64,000 nt of DNA from Naegleria lovaniensis (Eukaryota > Heterolobosea > Eutetramitea > Acrasida > Naegleriidae), in the NCBI RefSeq assembly GCF_003324165.1, contig NW_025407837.1:186001-250000 (forward strand), in the 5' to 3' direction. The notes beneath the pieces were generated by a model. That model saw nothing but the letters and a program-made list of their open reading frames with translations, made no database searches and had not been told where the DNA came from. This document shows, in pieces, positions 9,316-20,315 of the stretch. Position numbers and translations under genes: made by a program. Every line of letters begins with the position of its first letter. Within the stretch, counting starts at the first letter, position 1.

Positions 9316-12300
9316 ATGATGATGGCAAGAACATCATCACCTTCTTCCTTTTCATTACTTCCTCCATCTTCATTGTTGCATCCACCACCTGCATCAATTC
9401 CGCAACATGTTACTTCATCAAACCCAACTTTACCTCCCGTTATGAATTTTAATGCAAATACCAACAACAGCAACACCAACAACACCAACAACAATACTAC
9501 TACATTGTCATCGGTCAACAATGGTGTCTCAGCATTATCCTTTCCAAATTATAGTAACGATACTGGTGGCTATTCTTCCTATCATTACAACTATCCCGTC
9601 AATACAACAACAACAACCAATCATCATCCTTCATCCATGACCGGGCATACTCATTCACTATCATCTTCTCTACTTTCCAGTCAACACTTCATCAATGACA
9701 TGATCATGTCTCCTAACAACCACCAACAACCATCTGTTCCACCAATGGTGACTCACAAATCCTATAGCCAACAACACCCGATGCGAAGTAGTACATTCCA
9801 ATCCAACACCAATGGCGATGGTCGTTCCAACAACAGTCATCTTCCTCTCAGCTGTACATTACCCATCAACTCTTCTCAATCCATGAACACATCATTTTAC
9901 TCGAATTTAGGAAATTCAACAGTTACTGCTGAGGGAAAAGACATGAACCCAAACTACTCTTCCGATAGAAACAATTTTCTTTCGTCTTATAACACAAATC
10001 ATCAACAAGAAAGCGTGATGGCTCCAAATTATGTTACTCTTTTATTTCCTGATTCTGGACCAAGAAATATAGACGATCCTATTACTCCTAATTATTATCA
10101 AGCAAATAATAACTTTCAACCAACAAATCATCATCTTCCTATGAACACAAGTTTATTTCAACAGAATAATCAGTTAGAACGAAGTTTTTACAATCAACAA
10201 CCAAACATTTCATCGAGTAATGCTACAGCATTAATGAACCAATCATTTAAAGGTACTTCAGTCCACAACATTCCATTCAACAACAACAACAACAGCTACA
10301 ACTCGTCAAACTCTTTTGATCCACAAACCCCCAAATTATATCCCCAAAAACCAAGTCACAACGCAAATGGTACGACTAGTAGTAATTACCCTCCCAAAAA
10401 TAGACCAGCAATACTCAGACCCAAGGTCATTAATCAACGAACAGATCCTCAATATCTTCAAATGTTAAAAACTCCCACTTCAACGGTTATCGAAAATTCT
10501 GTTTCGGAAGCAAGAAAAAACACTGCTGTGATTAAGTTATCAGTTAATGTTTTAAAAACTTACAAACATATTAATGATGTATATTATCTGAAAAAGGAGG
10601 AAGAGAGAAGACTGAAACAATTGAGGAATGGAAAATCACATAGCTCCAAACATAAGAAAACTAACTCTAAAACAAGTTTACCCTATGTTAGTGAAACTGT
10701 AAATGTAGATTTGTATCGACAAAATACTAACAATCCTAATTTCAATCATGTTACGCTTCCTTATCGGCCAACAATTCAGCCATATCCTGAAGAAGATGTC
10801 TCAAATTCGAACAATCCCAATTACTCTCAGAAACAAGCTGAACTATCCCAACATCATCCTTCATTCTTATCATACGGTTCATTTGGAAGCAATCAATTAT
10901 ATAATTACTATACTGCTGTGAAAAATAATTATATGGATCCAACAGCCATTACCGCTACTACGAACATGACTCAGTTTAATGCTTCAATAATGACTGCCAG
11001 TAATACACAGAATGTTGTGACATCACAAGCTCTACCGTCGTTTACTGAACAGCAACAACATAATTCTTACAAAGCTGGGAATGATGGTACGGCTCCAACT
11101 TCTTCTGTATCTTCTTTTTATCAACAACAACAACAACAACAACAAACCCAACAAAACCAAGCAATAACAGGAGTTGACGACTCACAAGGAAACTATATTG
11201 TACAGATCAGTGAGTTGATCAATAACAGATTTTTAGTTGAGGAAGTAATGGGAAGGGATCTTTCGGAGTTGTTGTCAAGGCATTTGACATACCCAACAAC
11301 GAACATGTTGCTGTCAAAATTATTAAGAACAAACCACAGTTTCATACACAGGCTCACATTGAAATTCAGCTTCTCAAAGATTTAAATACAAAAGATGCCA
11401 ACGGAAAGAATAACATAGTGAGGATGAAAGAATATTTTCAATGGAAGAATCATTTATGCATTGTCTTTGAGTTACTTTCTATGAATTTGTATGACCTCCT
11501 AAAGGCAAGCAATTTTGCTGGACTTTCACTACTTCGTATTTGTAAATTTGGAAAGGAATTACTTCGTACGTTGAGTTTTTTATCACTTCCAGAGGTACAG
11601 GTCATTCACTGCGACCTGAAACCTGAAAATATTTTACTCAAGAACCCAAAGAAGAGTAGTATCAAAGTCATTGATTTCGGTAGCTCTTGTTATGTCAACA
11701 ACAAGATGTACAAATACATTCAAAGCAGATTTTACCGATCTCCAGAAGTGATATTGGGTCTTCCGTATGGCACTGAAATTGATATGTGGAGCTTTGGATG
11801 TATTCTTGTTGAGCTACATACTGGTAATCCTCTATTTGATGGAAAGAACGAAACAGACCAAATCTACAAAATTATTCAAGTCATTGGAATGCCACCAAGG
11901 CACATGATCGAGCAATCCCCAAAAAGGGACAAGTTTTTCAAATTGAACACTCTCACTAATCAATATGAACCATTAGATTCCACAGTGATACCGAATTCCG
12001 TTTCTCTTTATAACATTATCATGAATGTTCCTCCTAAAAGACACATCTCTCCATATTCATTCACTTTTGAAGTGCCTATGAATTTTATGAAATTGTACAT
12101 GCTGGTGAACAAAATTCTTCAATACGATCCACATATTAGACTGAAGCCACAGTTTGCAACTCAAGAGGACTTTTTTAAAATTAGTGACATTGCTCAAGCT
12201 GTTTTGGAATCGCCCTCATTCTTGCATAATGGAACGTCAAGTCCCTATACTCTCTACTCGCATGTAGCAAATGCTTCCATGTTATCAAATTCTCAACCAC

Positions 12301-12464
12301 CAACAGTCATGCTACAACCGTCGAAACAAACCATGATTCTCACTGGTAATAGTAGTGGCAACACCAACAACATTCCAACCATGTACAGTGGAATCAATAT
12401 GGGATACAATGCATTAAGCCATAACACTTCTACAAATAAGATGCAACACACTTTTAACTTGTAA
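9316..12464 (+). CDS. DYRK-type protein kinase with apparent one-base frameshift
   Basis: The N-terminal 620 or so residues are Asn/Gln/Ser/Thr-rich low complexity starting at ATG 9316. The kinase domain starts around 11200 (NRFLVEEVMG). At about 11252 the frame breaks: the bases read GGGAAGGGATCT where GGGAAAGGGATCT would encode the glycine loop GKGSFGVVVKAFD. From there the other frame runs clean through VAVKIIKNK, HCDLKPEN (11607-11630), VIDFGSSC, the DYRK activation motif YKYIQSRFYRSPEV and DMWSFGC. DYRKs autophosphorylate the second Tyr of YxY and then act on Ser/Thr of proteins controlling growth and transcription. The lost base lies in an A/G run, so an assembly error is likely, but a real mutation would disable the kinase. 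Confidence 0.85.
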
Positions 12465-12520
12465 ACATAAATTTAAAAATTTCCGACCTTCATTTTTGAC
12501 CGGTTTTCCATTTGCTGCAG

Positions 12521-12792
12521 AATGACTTTGGTTGTCGATATCTTGAGACAGCAGCAACAACACAAAAGCCTACTACACCCATTGTTAGTCCTGAACGCAA
12601 CCTTTGTGTTCCACATGGTGATGTTGCTTCAACGTTTGAAATACAATGTTTGAGCCGTAAGTAAACTTAAGCTTTTTCTTTCACAAATTCTCACTAGAGC
12701 AAGATCAAATACGACAACAAGAAGGAGTGATTACTTCACGAGAAGAAACCATGGAGTGTGATGCTGAAATCAAATCTTTTACTGTTTGCTAA
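12521..12792 (+). CDS. possible orphan 3' exons downstream of the kinase
   Basis: A coding-like frame begins right after a good acceptor (TTTGCTGCAG, ending 12520) and has no start codon of its own. Exon 12521-12656 reads NDFGCRYLETAATTQK and on to EIQCLS. An intron with donor GTAAGT and acceptor CACTAG (12657-12697) joins in frame to 12698-12792, ending SREETMECDAEIKSFTVC. The only candidate upstream exon is the end of the kinase gene, where a GTAAAC donor lies at 12461; that donor is in phase 2, while this exon needs phase 0. So either the kinase has an alternative C-terminus with another sequence error, or this is a decayed piece. The function is unknown. Confidence 0.35.
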
Positions 12793-13204
12793 GCTGATTT
12801 ATTTCACTTTTTAAGATTTTGAAATTTGTTGTTGATGTTGTTCTTTGGTGTTGTAATGAGACATCTGATATTCGAAAGCTAATATTAAATATTTTGATCT
12901 ATTATTGTCCCAAAAAAGCTTAAAATAACTCCAAAATTCTAAAGTTAAAAATTAGTGCGCAATCAATATTTTCAAAAATGACAGTTGTAAAGCAAGCATC
13001 CAAACAACAACACTAAACTTTGTTTAAGCGCTGGTTACATATTGTCAAACAACGAACCTAGGTTTTCCACCACAAAAATCCAGACAAGAAACAAAGAGGA
13101 AGAGAGGAAATTGAAAAATTAGTGAATTGGTCGGATTGCTCGAAAAGTGTCGGAAATTTTTAAATTTATGTTTGTAATAAAAATGTTGTTGACCATAGGA
13201 TGCG
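12793..13204. other. intergenic, 412 bp
   Basis: Nothing recognisable was found: AT-rich sequence with A/T runs, presumably the 3' flank of the kinase region and the promoter of the RCC1-like gene. Confidence 0.6.
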
Positions 13205-15838
13205 ATGGTGAGTCCTTTTTTGAGGAGTGCCGACTTTCATGTTGAAAATCGCCGCATTCAAATTTCGGCACTCGAAATATCGCAGCAGCACAAAAGGGAA
13301 AAAATGCAGCAATCACAGATCCCATCAACAACGACGACACAACACGACCGAATATCAGACCGGTCCAATGAAACCACTTGGCAACATCAAGACAATATTC
13401 CAACATCACTTCATCCATTCAACACAAATCAGCAAAAAGAACAAAGCATGAGGACAACAACCATGATGGATACTTGTTCCGAGCTTGAATCAATCTCGGA
13501 GTTAGCAGTCGGAATGAACCCTTCTTTTAAACTTTCGTCACGTAACCGAAATATAAATTCAATAAGAAAATCATATTCAAATATACACTCAGGAAACGTT
13601 TTCTTTTTTGGAAATGACCAATTTCATCATTGCTTGAAACATCATACCTTGTCCACACCAAGGACGCCTTGCAAAACCATCAGTGAGACTACAATCAGAC
13701 CACCCGTTTCGACATATTTTGGAGCTAGTACAGATGCTCAATTTACTAGACATCATCCACTAATTGAATCTAATGAAATTATTAAGGTCGCAAGTGGAGA
13801 TTGTCATTCATTGTTTTTAACACGAGATCATCGAGTGATTGTAGCAGGTAAAAATAAGGTATGTAATGTTGAACGAGGAGTATGTGACGAAATCATTTCA
13901 AATGATATACTACATATGTTCATACATATATATGTACACAAATCCAAATATTCATTTTTATAAAAACACAATGACGATGAAATTTTCATCCTTCCATAGA
14001 ATGGTCAATTAGGATTATATCATTTTGACCCAATCCAAGAACCTCAATATTTAGAGTTTGTTGGAAAAGACAAGATACCATGTCCACCCATTCGAAATGT
14101 ATATTGTGGAGGTGATTATTCCTTCATTGAAACCATGAATCATGAAATTTATAGTTTTGGTAAAAACAAGATTGGACAATTGGGTATTGGAGATTGTGTA
14201 CATTCAAGAATTGCCATTCCGACCCGAGTACATATTCAAAACGACAAGTCTCCATTCAGTAGCAGATCAATGGATCTGTCATCGAGTGCTAGCACGAACT
14301 CATTTTCTCCTTACCAAATCTCTTCAACTCCTCTGAATTCTGTATCATCAACTCTCGTACAAGTTCCCTGTTCATCCTCTTCTCAGATTCCACTACCCTT
14401 ACTACCATCATCATCATCGACATGTCTTTTCCCAGGTCAATCTCTTCCTGTAAAACTCATTAGTTGTGGTTGGCAATCGACATTCATACTCTTTGAGAAT
14501 GATCACTTGTATGTTTGTGGTGATAATAGTCATCAATGTCATGTACCATCAAGATCTTCCATGAACCAAAACAATAATAACCAAGACTCCTCTCCTCATA
14601 CCACAACCACCTCCACCTCCACCACCCATACGATCAAGCCAATTATTAGTCCGCAACGAAAATTAGAAAAATTTTCATTTCAACGCATTGAAATTCCAAA
14701 TTTGTATGCTTCATCGCCGAAGAATTCCATTAAGGACATTCAAGTAGGTCTCTTTCATACTGGAATACTCATGGAAAATGGAGAAGTATGGATTTCATGT
14801 CCATGTTGTTGCTCTCCTATCGAATTGGAACGAAGAAAATTTAAAAAGAAGAGCTTTATTGATAAGAATGGTAAATTACTAGTCACTGAATATGGTAATG
14901 ACTTGTTGAAATCATTCAAGATTATGCACATGGCATATTTATCAACATTTCTTGGTACTCACAATGATGTTGTATATGTGAGTGGAATTAATTATTGTGG
15001 TAGTTTAGGTGTAGGATCTTCAGATTTGATTGCGTACAAACGATTTACTGAATCATCACTCTTGTGTCATTTAGATATTGAGAGAATTTATGGAACCAAT
15101 CGAACGATTATTGTAACCCGACAAGGTCATGTCTATGTATGTGGAAGTAATTGTCAAGGAGAATTGTGTTTAAATCCACTTGAATATAGTAGTATGGATG
15201 GTAGTGGTGGTAGTGGTAGTAGTAGTAACAGTGAAATGAATACTAGTAGTGCGATTCGTAGTGAATCTATTAATAATACGAATCGTACCATCAGTAGTGG
15301 CAGTAGTAGTGGTGGTAGTAGTGGTAGGAATGAGATTGGAACGAATGAAACCATGGTTGTTACCTCTTCAACGTTGCGATACAAGAACACGTTAGGCCTC
15401 ACACAGTCTACAAGCATGATGATGGATCCTCACTCGACGTCTCCATGTCCCTGTGGAAATGATCATTGTTTAAGGTCTTGTATTGCAACTCCTCAAAGAG
15501 TACTCTTTCTAGAGAATGAATTGAAAAAACGAAGAAATGCTAAACTCGAAATATCATGTGGATCTTTTCATACCATTGCCTACTTTACAAGTACAGAGAC
15601 GAGAGATATGTCCATGTTTTATTACCATTTATATAGATCTTTGATGAATGATGATCCATCAACGGTAGATCACAACAAACATCATCATCATGGCTTTTCA
15701 GACTTGGTATTTGAATTTAATCAAGAAGGCACATCAGACTCTACGACCTTAGCGACTCAGAAACGATCGGTTCAGCTATTAGACCAGTACTCATTCCTTT
15801 CAGTAGCTCCTCAATCAAAAAAGATTAAATTGTCATAG
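13205..15838 (+). CDS. RCC1-repeat protein
   Basis: Two exons, 13205-13858 and 14000-15838, joined in phase 0 across a 141-bp intron (GTATGT...CCATAG), give 830 residues. The splice rebuilds an RCC1 repeat: VIVAGKNK joins NGQLGLYHFD. Repeat units are visible at VASGDCHSLFL, EIYSFGKNKIGQLGIGD, LYVCGDNSHQC, VYVSGINYCGSLGVGSSD, VYVCGSNCQGELCL and the final SCGSFHTIAYF. Ser/Gly/Thr-rich loops separate them, and two Cys clusters (CPCCC, CPCGNDHC) sit in the loops. RCC1 propellers act as Ran exchange factors, ubiquitin-ligase partners or other scaffolds; the long insertions argue against true RCC1. The exact role is unknown. Confidence 0.85.
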
Positions 15839-15931
15839 CCTAGCTCTCGCGTTAAATTCCGTTCTGACAATGGCCGGGTTGCATGAATGTTTTTGGCGCC
15901 TAATTTTTTTTATCGTTTCAACCGTAAAAAA

Positions 15932-17873
15932 ATGACATCAAAAGGTCCCATCAAGATGACGAGAAGTGAGCTGTATTCAGCTCTTATGGACAGCGAGGAA
16001 GAAGAGTATTATAAAGAATTGAAACAAGAAGAGGAAGAGTTATTTAACAAAAAGGGAAGATCAAAATTTCAAGATTTATCCAATTCATTCGGTAGTGATA
16101 ACACATACAATGCTTCCGACGGTGATGAAGATGATGAATATGAAGATGACACTCTTGAAGGCACTCTTAGAATGATAGAGAAGAAAAAGAAAAAGATAGA
16201 GGAGGAGAAAATACCTGAATTAAAACGGAGGCAATCTCCAACACCAGAGCTCAAAAAGGAGCCAGAAGTGATTGAGGACTTTATTCGAAATTTTCTGTCA
16301 AAAAAAGGATTAGAAGAGAGTTTGCGAATTTTCAACGATGAATTGTATGAAAAGAAACAAAAAGGAGAATTGGATGAGTCTGCAGATGCCGTACCTGATG
16401 CATATACACAATTACAACGAGTAGAAGAGGAGCTACACTTTTGTAAAAAGCAACTTGAGCAGCAAAAACAACTATCAGAGTATGTTATATTTATAAGAAA
16501 TTTCAAGTATTCTCTAATCAACGAATCACAGAAATGTTGTACAAAAGTTTGAAAAACTAAGGCGGGTTAAAGATCATCACAAAATGAGTCACATGCAAAC
16601 TGTGCAAACTAGGGATCAACTGCGGAAAGAGCTCGAACGTATGAAAAATCATTGTGCAAAATATGAACCATTTATTGCGGAATTAACGAACAAGTATGAC
16701 AAAGTATTCAAAGAAAAAACTCTTGTCTGTCTTGAAAGAGATAGACTTGCCAATAGGGTGACAGAACTCGAAAACATTATTCGACAGCAAAATGGAGAAT
16801 CAACATCTGTAAATAATACTACCAATAACGAGATGGAGAAGGGTAAAAAGACCAAAACGATTAAGAAAACCAAAAAGAAGGATTCTGTATTACCACCAGA
16901 GAAGAAAAATCCTTTCAGAGAAAAGAAGATGGCAAGAACAATGGCAGAAACATTTCAGCTCTCTCAAAATTATGAAAGCCATAGTATGGCTATATCTGGA
17001 TTAGCTGTCCATTCAAAGAAGCCTATTGTAGCTACAGCATCCGATGACGGTACCTGGAAAGCGTGGTCCCTTCCTTCCTCTAAGGTTATCATGAGTGGAG
17101 AAGGTCATTCTGATTGGGTGAGCGGCATTGACTTTCATCCGTTTGGAACTCATTTGGCCACAAGTGGAGGTGACTGCTTAATTAAGCTGTGGGATTTCAC
17201 TACTGCCAGTTGTTCTTTAACATTTGATGATCACACTCTACCTGTGTGGGACTGCCAATTTCACTACAGTGGAGACTTTTTAGTGTCGTGTTCTATGGAT
17301 CAAACGACCAAATTATTCGACATTCGAGCAGAGAGATGTGTGACAACTTTCAGAGGACACAAGGACAGTGTAAATAGCGTTGTTTGTATTCCATTCACCA
17401 ATACTTTGTTAACCGCTTCAGCAGACAAAACTTTATCATTGTGGGACATGAGAGCAGATAGCAAAAATTTGTGTGTTCAAACTTATTATGGACACAAAAA
17501 CAGTTGTAATTATGTCACAATTAATCCACAAGGAGATACAATGGCCTCTACGGATTGTGATGGACTTGTTTTAGTTTGGGATTTGAGAACACAGAAAATA
17601 CGAAATCAATTCAACATTAGTGATGTTCCAACATCTGCAAATAAGTGTGCTTTTGATCCAAGTGGAAAGGTTTTGGCTGTAGCTTGTGCGGATACTTCCA
17701 TTCGATTATTCTGTCCAGATGGTATTAAGGAAGATGAGTCTTCAAAACCAAACTACACGATAGGAGAGCTAAAAGGAAATAAGGAGGCTGTTCAAGTTGT
17801 CAAGTTCGATTCTGAAGGAAAATATGTTGTGAGTGGAAGCGATGATGGCATGTTGTGTCTATTTAACAATTAA
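15932..17873 (+). CDS. SPAG16: SPAG16/PF20 axonemal central-apparatus WD protein
   Basis: Exons 15932-16479 and 16532-17873 join in phase 2 across a 52-bp intron (GTATGT...CACAG) to give 629 residues, close to human SPAG16 (631). The ATG at 15932 follows six A and is chosen over an ATG 15 codons upstream. In order: an acidic N-terminus, a LisH-like dimerisation helix pair (EDFIRNFLSKKGLEESLRIF), a coiled coil, a Lys-rich linker, and seven WD repeats from about residue 350 (GHSDWVSGIDFHPFGTHLATSGGD, in part). PF20 bridges the two central microtubules and is needed for flagellar motility in Chlamydomonas and sperm. In an amoeboflagellate it would be used in the flagellate stage. Confidence 0.92.
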
Positions 17874-17923
17874 ACACTTGCCTTTAATATTTCCTTTTTA
17901 AGCCTCCATCAAACAAGAAAAAA

Positions 17924-18704
17924 ATGTCTTCATCTTCTCTCAAACTCTACGGTTCAAGGCTTTGTCCTTTTGTAGACCGAATCAAACTCATCTTGGCCTT
18001 CAAGCAGGTACCCTACGAAAACATTAACGTAAACCTGAATATGAAGAGTAAAGAGTTTTTACAATTGACTCCCCTCGGAAAGGTAACGTAACAGAAGGTT
18101 GATCTTTATTGTACTCACTCTTGCCCATCAACATCAATATTTGAAGGTCCCAGTTCTTGTCCACAATAACAAAGCTATTTATGAGTCAGCTGCTATTTAT
18201 CAATATGTCAATGACGTCTATTCTAATCGTGATCTCATGCATCAGGATCCCTACATGAGAGCGATGCAACGATCTTGGACTTACTATTGCAACACTCGAC
18301 TTGCTCCCACCATTTACAAGTACATGTTTAACCAAGATCCAACCAAGGAAGCAGAATTGAAACAAAAACTCGAAGAGTGTTTACTTTTTTTAGAAAATGA
18401 GGGTTTGAAAAAGATGCAACAAGCGAATGGTAATAAGGGAGACTTCTTTTTGGGCGATGGTAATGAACCAAGTATGCCAGATATGATGTATCTTCCGTTC
18501 TTGGTACGCCTAGACATTTTGAAAACATTCAAAGGATTTGAGATGGGTCAAGAATTATCAAGACTTAAGAAAATGTATCAAATCAACACTCAACAAGATT
18601 ATTTCAAGAACAATAAGGAGTTACCAACCATGGAGGAAATTATTAAGGGATACACTCCATATGTCAAGGGTGAGCTAAAGATGAAGGAGGATTGGATTCT
18701 TTAA
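17924..18704 (+). CDS. glutathione transferase, omega/lambda-like
   Basis: Exons 17924-18082 and 18147-18704 join in phase 0 over a 64-bp intron to give 238 residues. The ATG follows six A. The N-terminal thioredoxin fold starts KLYGSRLCPFVDRIKLIL. Cys14 in CPF is at the position of the catalytic Cys of omega and lambda GSTs, so thiol-transferase or dehydroascorbate reductase chemistry is more likely than classical conjugation. VPVLVHNNKAIYESAAI gives the cis-Pro and the glutathione gamma-glutamyl contact (ES). The all-helical C-terminal domain follows, with the conserved SMPDMMYLPFL. The cytosol is the likely site. Confidence 0.9.
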
Positions 18705-18785
18705 GTGTTGCAGACAGTCTGGGACAGAGTCAAGAACAATTTACATTGGTAAGAAATTGTAACAACACGTTCAAAAAATTAAAAT

Positions 18786-18816
18786 ATGAGTAAAATCAGT
18801 TACAACAACAGCAGTG
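18786..18816 (+). pseudogene. severed first codons of the FAM192A/NIP30-like gene
   Basis: These 31 bases begin with ATG and read MSKISYNNSS plus one base. They stop at the left edge of the transposon, inside the first target copy. Read directly onto the bases after the second target copy (from 21737), the frame continues DDESTYANEDEK into the rest of the gene without a break. So this is the original start of the gene, now 2.9 kb from its body. Confidence 0.85.
18812..18816. repeat. target site duplication, left copy (CAGTG)
   Basis: CAGTG sits directly outside the left inverted end and again outside the right end at 21732-21736. Only one copy is needed to restore the reading frame of the interrupted gene. 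Confidence 0.8.
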
Positions 18817-18842
18817 GGGATTTTTAATCTCACACCCACACA
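18817..18842 (+). repeat. left terminal inverted repeat of Harbinger element
   Basis: It starts GGGATTTTTAATCTCA and matches the reverse complement of 21706-21731 with mismatches only at position 1 and position 17. Just inside, 18845-18856 (TTGGGTGAGTTG) is the reverse complement of 21672-21683. Confidence 0.88.
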
Positions 18843-18855
18843 GGTTGGGTGAGTT

Positions 18856-18882
18856 GAGATTAAACGCCGTACCTCACACCCA
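18856..18882 (+). repeat. subterminal direct repeat, left copy
   Basis: This 27-bp segment beginning GAGATTAAACGCCGT recurs in the same orientation at 21648-21673, with one base missing there. A direct repeat nested between inverted ends is unusual and may mark protein binding sites. Confidence 0.8.
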
Positions 18883-18936
18883 CCCACCCATTTCACACTC
18901 AAAAAATTTTTGAATAAAGAAATATCAATAAATTTA

Positions 18937-20148
18937 TTATTCATCATCGTGCATTCTATCAATGACACTGATGGAGAGTTCAGTGGTTTCTGTTGAAGAA
19001 AGAGCTTCAAATGAATACGTGTCATTGACAATAAATCCTTCGGAGGTTGTAAGAACTATTCTGTTCAATAAATCAGTAAAAGTACACACCCCTAAAGTTA
19101 CTCTTTCCTGAAGGAATGAAAGAAAATCACCAGACAAGTAAATCAATACTTTGATGTCAGAAACAACTACCTTCTTTCTTTTTCCATTATAAGACAACAC
19201 AACAACCTTATCTTTGCCCTGATGTGACTTCATAAGAGTGTTGGCCAGTTCGAATGTCTCCGTTAATTTATCCAATACTTCGGCCCACTTCTCACTGTTT
19301 CTATAGAATGTCATATGTTGAATGGTATGCATGCGCTGAATATCTGTTCTTTCTTGGATAGCATTTCTTCTACGATCGGTGTCTTGAATATCACGTTCAA
19401 CAAGATCAATTACATTGTCTTCTGGATTAGAATTAAGTTCTCCGGTGGTCAATAAAAATTGTTGATTATCACGTTCAATATCCCACACTTCTTTCAAAAT
19501 GGGATTACTTGGTTCAAATAAATCAAAAGTTCTCAAAATCAATAAATTTGTTAAAGGAAAAGCAATGATGGAACCTTGTTGCAAATCACCAACTGTCTTA
19601 AATTCAGATGTCACGACTGATGATGGTAAGAGTAAATTTTTCTTACTTGCATCGTGGGACTTGATTGTAATTTTAGCAAATTGGTTGTATGGATATGTTT
19701 TACCGTGGCAATGGAATAAATCTTCGTTATTAGATGGATTTGCACTCAAGATGGTACCTTTACCAATAACTACCTCGTCAATACATAATTCGACATCTTG
19801 ATTAATTTTCAGAGTGTGATTATTAAATTTCTCTGAGAGTTTTGATCTATATTCAATAATTTCCTTTTTCAATTCCTCCTTCAATCTGCGATACTTTTCA
19901 GCACAACTCTTGTCACCACGCACATGCCAATTCCATTCTTTGTTGTCAAATAATTCCTTAATTTTTCTCGCAACCTTTTCCCAATCCTTGTCTTGTTTGT
20001 AAAGTTGTAATGCAGCAAGGACTTCAGAGTCTGTCCATCGTTTTCCCGTGCTGGATTGGTCCTGTGATTGATTGCTACTTGATGCTTGACTTGAGTTAGG
20101 TTGAGTGTTGGTTGGTTTTTGCTTCTTCTTGGGTTGAGTATTGGCCAT
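18937..20148 (-). CDS. Harbinger SANT/Myb-like accessory protein
   Basis: A 403-residue protein from the ATG after AAAAAAAAC (MANTQPKKKQK); the frame upstream of it has no ATG. The N-terminus is basic and Gln/Ser-rich, followed by a SANT/Myb-type three-helix domain around residues 35-95 (RWTDSEVLAALQLYKQDKDWEKV..., then NWHVRGDKSCAEKYRRLKEEL). The rest is an unassigned mixed domain. In characterised PIF/Harbinger elements the Myb-like protein helps import the transposase into the nucleus and binds the subterminal DNA. The gene is transcribed divergently from the transposase and looks unbroken. Confidence 0.85.
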   Translation of the reverse strand: MANTQPKKKQKPTNTQPNSSQASSSNQSQDQSSTGKRWTDSEVLAALQLYKQDKDWEKVARKIKELFDNKEWNWHVRGDKSCAEKYRRLKEELKKEIIEYRSKLSEKFNNHTLKINQDVELCIDEVVIGKGTILSANPSNNEDLFHCHGKTYPYNQFAKITIKSHDASKKNLLLPSSVVTSEFKTVGDLQQGSIIAFPLTNLLILRTFDLFEPSNPILKEVWDIERDNQQFLLTTGELNSNPEDNVIDLVERDIQDTDRRRNAIQERTDIQRMHTIQHMTFYRNSEKWAEVLDKLTETFELANTLMKSHQGKDKVVVLSYNGKRKKVVVSDIKVLIYLSGDFLSFLQERVTLGVCTFTDLLNRIVLTTSEGFIVNDTYSFEALSSTETTELSISVIDRMHDDE

Positions 20149-20315
20149 TGTTTTTTTTAATGGATGATTCTTCAAAACAATACTAGTCAACTACGTTAAA
20201 TAGGGTTGGTGAATTATGTAACGGTTGTAACGGTTGTAACGGTTAATTGTTGTAAATTTACAATAGTTTGAGAAAATATGTAATATTGTAATATTACAAT
20301 GCAAACTGAAAAAAA
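20149..20315. promoter_or_regulatory. divergent transposon promoter with three GTAACGGTT repeats
   Basis: This 167-bp gap separates the two element genes. At 20218-20244 GTAACGGTT occurs three times head to tail; it contains AACGG, close to the Myb consensus YAACKG. A 16-bp perfect palindrome, ATTGTAATATTACAAT, lies at 20285-20300, just before the transposase start. Self-regulation by the element's Myb-like protein is an inference. Confidence 0.55.
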
